From Phycisphaerales bacterium (GTDB taxonomy: Bacteria > Planctomycetota > Phycisphaerae > Sedimentisphaerales > Anaerohalosphaeraceae): 5,776 nt of DNA. Made by a program: the position numbers and the translations under genes. The notes beneath the pieces were generated by a model. That model had not been told where the DNA came from. It worked only from the letters and a program-made list of their open reading frames with translations, and ran no database searches. Shown piece by piece: positions 1 through 5,689 of the stretch. Numbering within the stretch: position 1 is the first letter of the stretch; each line of letters opens with the position of its first letter. Location: the NCBI GenBank assembly GCA_011048645.1, contig DSDR01000152.1, positions 1 through 5,776 of the forward strand, read 5' to 3'.

Positions 1-540
1 CGCCGAAGGCCTGTCCGGCACCGGATTGCTGTAGCCGCGAGGCATTCCGGTCAGCGTCACATTATAATGTCGAGCCATCCGGTCGGTCAACGCCAGAGTC
101 GCCTGATAAATGCCCTCGGCGTATCGCCCCTGCCGCATAAAAGGCACCAGCACATTGCGCCCGACCTGCCCGCAGAACTGATCGGTCAAAAAGCCTTCCA
201 GTCCGTAGCCGACTTCGAATCGAAACGCCCTGTCCTGGACGGCCACCGTAAACAAAAATCCGTCGTCGCGGTCTTTGCGTCCCAGTTTCCAGTGTTCGGC
301 CACCTCGATGGAAAACCGCTCAATCGGCAGCGCGCCGGTGGTCTTCACCGTCAAAATAATAAACTGAGCGCCGGTTTTCTGTTCCAACTCCTGGAGCAAA
401 CCATTGAGTTTGTGCCGATAGTCAGCGCTGATAATCGCAGCGCGGTCTTCGACGTAATGAGTCGGTTGAGGCAGATTGGTCGAAACAGCCGTAACGACGC
501 CGGCCAGAAAAATAAAACTGAGCAAAGTCGTTTTTTGCAC
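1..540 (-). CDS. Secreted TPM-domain (YgcG/DUF477-type) protein, C-terminus beyond the window
   Basis: The visible 180 residues start with a short hydrophobic signal-like segment (about residues 5-19: LLSFIFLAGVV...). A TPM domain fills about residues 28-160. Family-typical landmarks are the 'EDRAAIIS' start of the fold, 'ELEQKTGAQF' (51-60), 'KDRDDGFLF' (89-97), 'VGYGLEGFLTD' (110-120) and the 'VPFMRQGRYAEGI' helix (132-144). TPM proteins are exported or membrane-tethered, and some bind metals or have been reported as phosphatases or as assisting membrane-complex repair; the substrate here cannot be told. The GTG start at 540 is supported by a GGAGG seven bases upstream. The reading frame stays open to base 1, so any C-terminal membrane helix or Gly-rich tail is outside the window. 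It lies 2 bases after the nucleotidyltransferase stop, so the two are probably co-transcribed. LemA often neighbours TPM proteins, but none is visible. Domain call is firm; biochemical role unknown. Confidence 0.88.
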   Translation of the reverse strand, partial: MQKTTLLSFIFLAGVVTAVSTNLPQPTHYVEDRAAIISADYRHKLNGLLQELEQKTGAQFIILTVKTTGALPIERFSIEVAEHWKLGRKDRDDGFLFTVAVQDRAFRFEVGYGLEGFLTDQFCGQVGRNVLVPFMRQGRYAEGIYQATLALTDRMARHYNVTLTGMPRGYSNPVPDRPSA

Positions 541-542
541 CT

Positions 543-1280
543 TCACACCTCCAGTTTATCAACATAGTCGGCCAATGATTCCACTGCTTTGCAAACCTGA
601 CCAAAATCAGTCTGCATTGCCTCCGCAGACGGCCGTTTGATTTCATAACGTCCCGCGTACCGCCGGGCCAGCGCCTCCAGAGACACATTGACCACCCCGC
701 CAAGTCGCTCAAAGGTCTCTGCCGCCGCAGCGGGCCGTTCGCCGTCAGCCAGCCACAGCGTCGCCCTCAGATACGGCGCCAACTCCCGTGCGGCCGCGGC
801 CAGCAGCTCGGCAATCAGCGCCGGTTTGCGTGCGGAGCGGATATAGCCCTGCCGCAATCGAACCAGCGCTGATTTATACTCCCGTTCACATTGCACACGA
901 ACATCGCGTTTCTCGAACCGCAATTCGGCGAACGGATCGTCCCCGACAACGGTCAAATGCCGCCATTGATAATCCAGCCATTCGACCGCGAACACATCGC
1001 AGGATCGCCGGATATAGTCCGGCCACATCAACAGCGGCGCCGAAAGCCTCTGACGTCCCATTTTCGGGCCGATTTCGGCCAAAATATCAAGGATTTCGGG
1101 CGTATTTTCTCCGACCACCAGCACCGAATTGATGTCGCTGCGTTTGGGGCAATAATCCTCGCTGAGCACGCTGCCGACCAACGTCAGACTGAGCAGATTC
1201 TCGCCCAGACGTCCCGACAACGCCTCAACAAGCAGCGTAACGGCCTGTCGCGCCTGATCCGGTAAACCATTTAAGTTCAT
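543..1280 (-). CDS. Nucleotidyltransferase-fold protein with helical C-terminal domain; altered DxN catalytic motif
   Basis: A 245-residue protein. Residues about 10-115 look like a minimal nucleotidyltransferase fold: helix, then the strand and turn 'LTLVGSVLSEDY' (32-43, with the Gly-Ser of the NTP-binding motif), then 'KRSDINSVLVV' (46-56). Active members usually carry D-x-D here; this protein has D49-I-N51. A possible third acidic position lies in 'DVFAVEWLD' (95-103). The rest (about 125-245) is nearly all helix, Ala/Arg/Leu-rich, resembling the HEPN-like or substrate-binding helical domains often joined to such folds. No membrane segment is seen. The frame is open further upstream to about 1577, but the ATG at 1280 has AAGGAG four bases before it, and the family-like sequence begins only there. 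It is first in a unit with the TPM gene. It may transfer a nucleotide to an unknown target or be a catalytically weak or inactive relative; I cannot decide. Confidence 0.8.
   Translation of the reverse strand: MNLNGLPDQARQAVTLLVEALSGRLGENLLSLTLVGSVLSEDYCPKRSDINSVLVVGENTPEILDILAEIGPKMGRQRLSAPLLMWPDYIRRSCDVFAVEWLDYQWRHLTVVGDDPFAELRFEKRDVRVQCEREYKSALVRLRQGYIRSARKPALIAELLAAAARELAPYLRATLWLADGERPAAAAETFERLGGVVNVSLEALARRYAGRYEIKRPSAEAMQTDFGQVCKAVESLADYVDKLEV
548..552 (-). promoter_or_regulatory. Ribosome binding site fixing the GTG start of the TPM gene
   Basis: The minus strand reads GGAGG followed by seven bases and then GTG at 540. The site lies inside the last codons of the upstream nucleotidyltransferase gene. 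It justifies a non-ATG start and suggests coupled translation of the pair. Confidence 0.7.
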
Positions 1281-1284
1281 AAGT

Positions 1285-1290
1285 CTCCTT
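1285..1290 (-). promoter_or_regulatory. Ribosome binding site fixing the nucleotidyltransferase start
   Basis: The minus strand has AAGGAG, four bases, then ATG at 1280. This favours the 245-residue form over the upstream in-frame extension. The extension is rich in Arg and Trp and looks non-coding. Confidence 0.7.
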
Positions 1291-1506
1291 TTGGGATTTT
1301 GAGTGTCTGCTTTCCGTATTAGCCATGCTCCGCCAGGGTCCGGCCTCGTCGTCCAAACCCATCCGAGAGGCGCGTAATCCATCCTGAAGGCTCTATTTAA
1401 ACACCTTCTCCTGAAAGAGCAAGGACAATCCACACCCCGAAGCCGTCGGCCATCCCGAACAGAAGAAACAGCCCAACGATAGAAACGCCAAAAGGCCAAA
1501 AGTGTT

Positions 1507-1526
1507 GTATTTTTCCTGAAAAATAC
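1507..1526. repeat. Perfect inverted repeat, operator-like
   Basis: The arms GTATTTTTC and GAAAAATAC are exact reverse complements of 9 bases around a 2-base centre (CT). It lies 41 bases upstream of the -35 box of the rightward promoter and about 230 bases upstream of the leftward gene. The AT-rich arms and lack of a following T-run make it look more like a protein-binding dyad than a terminator. What binds it is unknown. Confidence 0.5.
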
Positions 1527-1567
1527 GGTAACTGCATTAAAAAGCGGCTTTTCCAAAATGTTTTTTG

Positions 1568-1596
1568 TTGACGGCAACGCTCTTTGTCCCCATACT
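1568..1596 (+). promoter_or_regulatory. Probable sigma70-type promoter for the BRCT-like protein gene
   Basis: TTGACG (1568-1573, 5 of 6 to consensus), a 17-base spacer and CATACT (1591-1596, 4 of 6). Expected transcription start is about 1603, giving an 80-base leader that contains the hairpin at 1611-1632. Read by eye; no experimental support. Confidence 0.5.
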
Positions 1597-1610
1597 ACAA
1601 TGCTGATTCC

Positions 1611-1632
1611 GCCCTGATAGGGGGCATTTTTT
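1611..1632 (+). terminator. Short terminator-like hairpin in the leader of the BRCT-like protein gene
   Basis: GCCC (1611-1614) can pair with GGGC (1622-1625), or CCCT with AGGG in an alternative register. The stem is followed by A and six Ts (1627-1632). The form is that of a weak intrinsic terminator. It lies just after the predicted start and about 50 bases before the coding sequence, so it would act as an attenuator or early pause rather than end a gene. The stem is short (4-5 pairs), so it may be chance. Confidence 0.35.
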
Positions 1633-1684
1633 GTCGGAATAATAATTACTTTGTAACCTGCGGTCTATTTAGGAGTAGAGGCTT

Positions 1685-3124
1685 ATGGCAGCCAGAAGCT
1701 CGCAAAGCAATACGATGCTGTATTCGCTGATTACCTTTGTGGGGCTGTTTGTTATTGCAACGGTCTGTGCCGTTATTTTTTATGTCAAATCGGAAGAATA
1801 TCGCACGCAGCTTGAAACCCTGCGAACCGATACCGAGCGACTCGCGACCGCCCGCGAGCAGACGGCGCTGACCCGTATCGTCGGAAAGGCCGAAACGGGA
1901 AAGAGTTACCTGGCCACGATGCAGTCGCTGGTCAACACACTGTATCGGGCGATTACCGGACAGGAACCTTCGGAGGAAATCCCGTCCGATGTCAAGGTCA
2001 ACGACGTGATTATGCAAATCAACACCACCATGGCGGCCTTGGGCGATGACGCCAACCCCGCCGTCGGCGTCGAAGGCGTCGCTTTATTGAATGTGATCGA
2101 GGATCTCAAGCAAAAGCTGGACGGCGCCCGAACCCGTTTGCAGCAGCTTCAGGATGCCTGTTATGCACTTCAGGATGATTTTGACAATCTACAGGAGCAG
2201 ATACAGCAGCGGCAGAATCTGTTTCTCAGCGAACTGGACACCTCCCAAACCCTGGTCGATCAGATTCGCACAGAATATGAACAGCTTCGCCAGCAGATGG
2301 AAAACGCCACGGAAGAACAGATCGCAACCTATCGTGAACGGCTGGAAAATGAGCAGGCACGCCTGCGGGCACGCCAGCTTGAATTGCAGGAAACTGAGCG
2401 GCGGCTGCAGGAATCCGAATCGCTGCTTCAGGATGCACTTGCCAAACTGGAAGCCATCAAGCCCCGTCCGGACGTGGAAGTGCCCGCTTTCAGGCCGGAT
2501 GCGCGAATCGTTCGCGTCGATCTGCAAAATGAACTGGTGACGCTCGACGTCGGACGGCAAGACCGCGTCTATCCCGGCCTGACATTCGCCATCTATCAAA
2601 GCAATGTTCCGATCCCTGAAGACGGCAAGGGCAAAGCGGAAATTGAGGTCTTTCAGGTCGGCCAGCAAGTCAGCGTCGCGCGAATCGTACGCTGGGACCG
2701 GCGAAACCCCATCGTGCCGGACGATCTGGTCGTCAACCTGATCTGGGACCCCAAAACGAGCAATCAATTTGTGGTGGTCGGCGATTTTGACACAACGCGA
2801 GACGGCCGCATCAATCTCGATGGCGCCGAACAGGTCAAAGAACTGATTGAACGCTGGGGCGGCGTTGTCCGGGACGATATTAACATTGATACAGACTTTG
2901 TGATCGTGGGGGCCGAACCTGTCGTTCCGCCGCGTCCGACGCAGGACGAACTGGATGTCGATCCGACCGCCTTTCAGCGATATGAGAACTCGCGCCGACG
3001 CGCCGAAGTGTACAATGAAATGCTCACCAAAGCGGGCAATCTTCGCGTACCGGTCTTTAACTACGAGCGGTTCTTATATCTGATTGGCTACGATACGCTT
3101 TCAGCCAAAATGGGAATCAATTAA
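1685..3124 (+). CDS. Membrane-anchored coiled-coil protein with beta-rich domain and C-terminal BRCT-like domain
   Basis: A 479-residue protein. Residues 12-34 form one hydrophobic helix with no cleavage or lipobox motif, so an N-terminal anchor. Residues about 35-65 and 131-258 are Gln/Glu/Arg/Leu-rich heptad-like coiled coil, separated by a mixed segment (66-130). Residues about 270-356 form a beta-rich domain with 'LDVGRQDRVYPGLTFAIY' (287-304), then 'GKAEIEVFQV' and 'SVARIV', then 'NPIVPDDLVVN', a pattern like FlgT C-terminal or MreC-type beta domains. Residues about 360-468 resemble a BRCT fold: strand 'FVVVGDFD', helix ending 'IERWGGVV' (the Gly-Gly turn), strand 'TDFVIVGAEP', a long charged insert (412-440), then 'RVPVFNYERFLYLIGY' as last strand and helix. 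BRCT domains normally bind DNA ends or phosphopeptides in the cytoplasm. Positive charge before the helix weakly suggests the C-terminus faces the periplasm. AGGAG lies nine bases before the ATG. Single-gene transcription unit. Function unknown; a structural or tethering role is inference. Confidence 0.85.
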   Translation: MAARSSQSNTMLYSLITFVGLFVIATVCAVIFYVKSEEYRTQLETLRTDTERLATAREQTALTRIVGKAETGKSYLATMQSLVNTLYRAITGQEPSEEIPSDVKVNDVIMQINTTMAALGDDANPAVGVEGVALLNVIEDLKQKLDGARTRLQQLQDACYALQDDFDNLQEQIQQRQNLFLSELDTSQTLVDQIRTEYEQLRQQMENATEEQIATYRERLENEQARLRARQLELQETERRLQESESLLQDALAKLEAIKPRPDVEVPAFRPDARIVRVDLQNELVTLDVGRQDRVYPGLTFAIYQSNVPIPEDGKGKAEIEVFQVGQQVSVARIVRWDRRNPIVPDDLVVNLIWDPKTSNQFVVVGDFDTTRDGRINLDGAEQVKELIERWGGVVRDDINIDTDFVIVGAEPVVPPRPTQDELDVDPTAFQRYENSRRRAEVYNEMLTKAGNLRVPVFNYERFLYLIGYDTLSAKMGIN

Positions 3125-3822
3125 ACCTTCGGCTCAATGCCGATGGACGCGACAAAAACGCGGCCGGTCGCTTGGCGGGACTGGGGAGTTTGAACAAAAC
3201 CTTGTTTCAGACCGGCAAAGGTTACGGTTGCGGCCGCTACGATGCTGACCGGCAGCGGTTGACCAGTATCACAGTCCAGGCCGGAGGGAATATCGACTGA
3301 GACAATGGGGATGTTTTGTGCATTGAGGCAGCTTATCAGAGCCGCATACGACGAGGAAAGTTCGCCTTTCAGTCCAGTCCCAAACAGCGCATCGACCACG
3401 ACGTCCCGGCCCGATGTGAGGGTGCGAACGGTTTCCGGCATATTAGGTGATTCTATGTCCAATACAGTGTTAATGATTTCCATTCGACGGCAAATCTCAT
3501 AATTGATCTGCGCATCGCCGCCAAGTCGGCGCGGCGCGGCACAAAGAACCGTCTGTACATCGCAGCCCCGATTGAACAAATGGCGGGCAATAACAAACCC
3601 GTCGCCGCCATTGTTGCCGCCGCCGCAAAAAATAACCGCTCGCGGCAGCGGTTTCGATTTCCACAGCTCACAAATGACCTCCGCGGCTCCCCTGCCCGCG
3701 TTTTCCATCAACACGACGCCGGGGATTCCGATCTGGTGGATAGCATGACTGTCGAATGTCCGAGCCGCCTGACGACTCATCACCGCAAATCCGTCTGTAT
3801 TGTGTCCCGTCCATTCTCGCAT
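3121..3822 (-). CDS. nnrE: NAD(P)H-hydrate epimerase, stand-alone YjeF N-terminal domain
   Basis: It converts the R form of hydrated NAD(P)H (NADHX/NADPHX) to the S form, so that the partner dehydratase NnrD can restore NAD(P)H: cytoplasmic metabolite repair. Family motifs are present in order (233-residue numbering): 'GVVLMENAGR' (35-44), the Gly-rich 'GGGNNGGDGFV' (67-77), 'VVVDALFGTGL' (141-151, with conserved Asp144), 'VSVDIPSGLD' (174-183) and 'TFAGLKQGF' (201-209). There is no C-terminal dehydratase domain, unlike the E. coli YjeF fusion, so NnrD must be encoded elsewhere. Start is uncertain. ATG 3822 sits about 8 bases after the -10 box of the promoter at 3830-3858. An inner ATG at 3780 gives 219 residues beginning 'MSRQAARTFD', which matches the usual family start but has only a weak GGA nine bases upstream. 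ATG 3846 is inside the promoter and was rejected. The stop overlaps that of the convergent BRCT-like gene. Confidence 0.93.
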   Translation of the reverse strand: MREWTGHNTDGFAVMSRQAARTFDSHAIHQIGIPGVVLMENAGRGAAEVICELWKSKPLPRAVIFCGGGNNGGDGFVIARHLFNRGCDVQTVLCAAPRRLGGDAQINYEICRRMEIINTVLDIESPNMPETVRTLTSGRDVVVDALFGTGLKGELSSSYAALISCLNAQNIPIVSVDIPSGLDCDTGQPLPVSIVAAATVTFAGLKQGFVQTPQSRQATGRVFVASIGIEPKV

Positions 3823-3829
3823 AATCGCT

Positions 3830-3858
3830 ATTATATCCTGCGCCATTGAAACGGTCAA
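3830..3858 (-). promoter_or_regulatory. Promoter of nnrE
   Basis: On the minus strand TTGACC (3858-3853), a 17-base spacer and a perfect TATAAT (3835-3830). This is the best promoter in the window (11 of 12 to consensus). Predicted start is about 3823, next to the ATG at 3822. It abuts the surE promoter back to back. Confidence 0.75.
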
Positions 3859-3863
3859 TTGAC
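3854..3863. repeat. Palindrome GTCAATTGAC formed by two abutting -35 boxes
   Basis: A perfect 10-base palindrome centred between 3858 and 3859. It consists of the nnrE -35 (minus) and the surE -35 (plus) placed end to end. It may simply result from two -35 boxes meeting, or it may serve as an operator for both genes. Confidence 0.6.
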
Positions 3864-3887
3864 AAACCGGATGTTTGCGGGTATAGG
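3859..3887 (+). promoter_or_regulatory. Probable promoter of surE
   Basis: TTGACA (3859-3864, perfect), a 17-base spacer and TATAGG (3882-3887, 4 of 6). Predicted start is about 3894, the A of the surE ATG. The -10 overlaps a good ribosome binding site (AGGA, 3885-3888), so either the transcript is leaderless and the site is not transcribed, or transcription starts elsewhere. Confidence 0.6.
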
Positions 3888-3893
3888 AAGGGT

Positions 3894-4673
3894 ATGCATA
3901 TACTGTTAACCAATGACGACGGGATATTCGCCCCGGGGCTGGCGGCGCTGTACAAACAATTGACACGTCTGGGACAAGTTACCGTCGCCGCGCCGTCGGA
4001 CGTTCGCTCGGGCGCCGGACACAGCATCACGCTTGACGAGATTACCTGTGAGTATGTGGATATTATGGGTAAATTTGCCGGCTACCGCATCGACGGTTCG
4101 CCGGCCGACTGCGTCAAACTGGCCCTGAATGAACTGCTCAAGCCCAATGAAAAAATCGATCTTGTGGTTTCGGGAATGAATCACGGCGCCAATGTCGGCA
4201 TCAATGTGTTTTATTCGGGCACGGTTGCCGGCGCGATAGAGGGGGCCTTTTACGCCCTGCCGGCTGTTGCCGTCAGTGCGGCGCTGGACGACCCGTTTGA
4301 CGCCGACCGGGCCGCTGAATACGCCTTGGGGGTCATTGAACAGCTCAACGATTTACCGAACGGCAAGGTCGCCAACATCAACATCCCGCAACTGTCCAAG
4401 GGGCCGCCCAAGGGGGTGCAGGTGGCGCCTCAATCGACCTGCGGGTTCGAAGAATTTTATGACTGTCGGCACAACGGCTCGCAGGCGACCTATCGACTCA
4501 GCGGCGGCGCCCATCGCGACGACCGAAACGGCTTTAGCACCGATACCATCGCTCTGGAAGCGGGGTACATTACCGTCACCGCCCTGCGCAGCGATCTGAC
4601 CGACGTGATGACCAATGAATTGCTCCGTGCGATGGAAATGCATCTGCCCGTTGAGAAGGATCCCAAAAAATGA
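3894..4673 (+). CDS. surE: 5'/3'-nucleotidase SurE
   Basis: A metal-dependent phosphatase that removes phosphate from nucleoside 5'- and 3'-monophosphates (and in some species short polyphosphate), in the cytoplasm. The 259-residue length is normal for the family. The metal site is complete: D8 and D9 in 'LLTNDDGIFAPG', S39 in 'APSDVRSGAGHSIT' and N97 in 'VVSGMNHGANVG'. Further family motifs are 'IDGSPADCVKLAL' (67-79) and 'YSGTVAGAIEGAF' (107-119), and the C-terminal part has 'DTIALEAGYITVTAL' (217-231). The ATG at 3894 is chosen because the conserved strand 'MHILLTNDDG' begins there and AGGA lies five bases upstream; the frame extends to 3846 but that would cover the promoter. Divergent from nnrE. 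The stop overlaps the next start (ATGA), so the two downstream genes form an operon. Confidence 0.96.
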   Translation: MHILLTNDDGIFAPGLAALYKQLTRLGQVTVAAPSDVRSGAGHSITLDEITCEYVDIMGKFAGYRIDGSPADCVKLALNELLKPNEKIDLVVSGMNHGANVGINVFYSGTVAGAIEGAFYALPAVAVSAALDDPFDADRAAEYALGVIEQLNDLPNGKVANINIPQLSKGPPKGVQVAPQSTCGFEEFYDCRHNGSQATYRLSGGAHRDDRNGFSTDTIALEAGYITVTALRSDLTDVMTNELLRAMEMHLPVEKDPKK

Positions 4674-5239
4674 CCAATGTATTCGAAAATCCCTGGCTGC
4701 TGCTGACGATTGCCGCCTTATCCATCGTTCCGGCGGCCATTGTTCGCCAGGCCAAACCCGAATGGGGCTACCGTCCGCTGCTGATCCCCCTGCTGCTGGC
4801 GGCGTTGGGAATCGGCCTGGATCTGGCTGTTCAAACCGACAAAGAACAGATTCACGCCATTGTCCGACAATGCAGAACCGCGGCCATTGAAGAAAATCTC
4901 TCGCTGCTCGGCCCGGTCATCTGCGACCCCTATGACGACGGCTATCACCGCAGTAAGGCCGAACTGCTGTCATCGGCCGAACGGGTACTTAACGGCGCGT
5001 CCATTAAAAAAGTACGATTTCAGCACATCGAACTGACACTGAACGAGCGACAGGCGCAGATGGAAATGAATACCGTGGTGCACTTGAATCCCGAAAGCCG
5101 TTATGCCGCTTTCGGCAGCATCGTGTTTGTCTCGCTGCGGCTGGAATTTGCCAAACAATCGTCCGACCTATGGTGCATTCGCCGGGCAGGCGTGGTTTCA
5201 ATCAACAACCAGCCCACCAATTGGGGCGCTGTCCGATAA
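4670..5239 (+). CDS. Small membrane protein with two helices and a probable NTF2-like domain
   Basis: A 189-residue protein. Two hydrophobic helices, about residues 8-25 (WLLLTIAALSIVPAAIV region) and 36-54 (PLLIPLLLAALGIGLDLAV), are joined by a short charged loop. The remaining 135 residues run helix, helix, then alternating strands ('KVRFQHIELTLNERQAQMEMNTVVHL', 114-139; 'SIVFVSLRLEF', 150-160; 'SSDLWCIRRAGVVSI', 164-178). This alpha-then-curved-sheet order suits an NTF2/SnoaL-like fold, but I see no catalytic residues and assign no function. With a two-helix hairpin, the soluble domain is on the same side as the N-terminus. The ATG overlaps the surE stop (ATGA), and AAGGA (4656-4660) lies nine bases upstream. 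It resembles uncharacterised planctomycete proteins from memory (not verified). It ends 3 bases from the convergent response regulator. Confidence 0.8.
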   Translation: MTNVFENPWLLLTIAALSIVPAAIVRQAKPEWGYRPLLIPLLLAALGIGLDLAVQTDKEQIHAIVRQCRTAAIEENLSLLGPVICDPYDDGYHRSKAELLSSAERVLNGASIKKVRFQHIELTLNERQAQMEMNTVVHLNPESRYAAFGSIVFVSLRLEFAKQSSDLWCIRRAGVVSINNQPTNWGAVR

Positions 5240-5242
5240 GGG

Positions 5243-5665
5243 TCAGGCGCCGACCGTTGCCTTGCGGCGTTCGATGATGTTTTCAATCTTTTCAAGCAAT
5301 TCGCTCAGATCAAACGGCTTGATGATATAGTCCTCAATGCCGCAGGCTCTCGCTCGGGCGATGTCCTGCGCTTGGCTGCGTGCGGTCAGCATAATCACCG
5401 AAATCTGCTTTCCCCAGTCGTGCTGACGCAGTTGTTCGAGCATATCATGGCCGTCCATTATCGGCATAATCACATCCAATAATATCACATCCGGCGATTG
5501 TTCCTGAGCGGTTTTCAGGCCTTCAGCACCGTTCTGAGCTGTAAAGACCTGATAATCGTTCATTTCAAGGCGGTCTTTAAGCGTTTGGACGATATTCGGT
5601 TCATCATCCACAACCAGCACTTTGGTCTTTTGCGATTTTTTTCTGAACCCAAAAAAATCGAACAT
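5243..5665 (-). CDS. Single-domain CheY-like response regulator
   Basis: A 140-residue receiver domain with no output domain. The acidic pair D20-D21 is in 'KVLVVDDEPNIV', the phosphoacceptor is D64 in 'DVILLDVIMPIMDG', the switch Thr is T94 in 'VIMLTARSQ', and the conserved Lys is K116 in 'DYIIKPFDLSELL'. All residues needed for phosphorylation are present. The domain starts at about residue 14 and is preceded by an odd aromatic and basic tail, 'MFDFFGFRKKSQK', which could touch the membrane or a partner. The ATG at 5665 is supported by GGAG nine bases upstream. The gene follows the upstream gene by 24 bases, so it is probably co-transcribed with it. It would signal by binding a partner protein rather than DNA; partner and cognate kinase are unknown. 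Confidence 0.93.
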   Translation of the reverse strand: MFDFFGFRKKSQKTKVLVVDDEPNIVQTLKDRLEMNDYQVFTAQNGAEGLKTAQEQSPDVILLDVIMPIMDGHDMLEQLRQHDWGKQISVIMLTARSQAQDIARARACGIEDYIIKPFDLSELLEKIENIIERRKATVGA

Positions 5666-5689
5666 GGCTCGTGTCTCCGTCTTAAACTG

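Larger units (their letters stand above)
1281..1684. other. 404-base divergent intergenic region
   Basis: It lies between the nucleotidyltransferase (leftward) and the BRCT-like protein gene (rightward). It contains a perfect inverted repeat (1507-1526), a plus-strand promoter (1568-1596), a terminator-like hairpin (1611-1632) and a ribosome binding site AGGAG (1671-1675) nine bases before the ATG at 1685. Roughly 1320-1480 is GC-rich like coding DNA, but I recognise no protein in any frame. I found no convincing -35/-10 pair for the leftward gene. A small second dyad, AAAAGC/GCTTTT around one G, lies at about 1540-1552. A small RNA or gene remnant in 1290-1500 cannot be excluded. Confidence 0.6.

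Noticed and set aside
67..567. A 166-codon open frame on the plus strand.
   Set aside because: It is antisense to the TPM gene, whose frame gives a clear family match. Its translation shows no domain and no ribosome binding site is evident.
1310..1480. Possible gene remnant in the GC-rich part of the divergent intergenic region.
   Set aside because: All frames were read by eye and gave only short pieces without recognisable motifs, so a pseudogene call cannot be supported.
1281..1577. In-frame N-terminal extension of the nucleotidyltransferase to an ATG at 1577.
   Set aside because: The extra 99 residues are Arg/Trp-rich and unlike any domain, and they cover the intergenic dyad. A clear ribosome binding site precedes the ATG at 1280.
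1561..1580. GTTG/CAAC mini-dyad next to the -35 box as an operator.
   Set aside because: The 4-base arms are too short to separate from chance.
2189..2767. A 192-codon minus-strand open frame opposite the coiled-coil region.
   Set aside because: It is a mirror of the coding strand in GC-biased DNA. The plus-strand protein has coherent helix, coiled-coil and domain structure and this one has none.
3823..3966. Longer forms of nnrE starting at 3846 or 3966.
   Set aside because: Both starts lie inside or beyond the strong promoter at 3830-3858, and the added residues overlap the start of surE.
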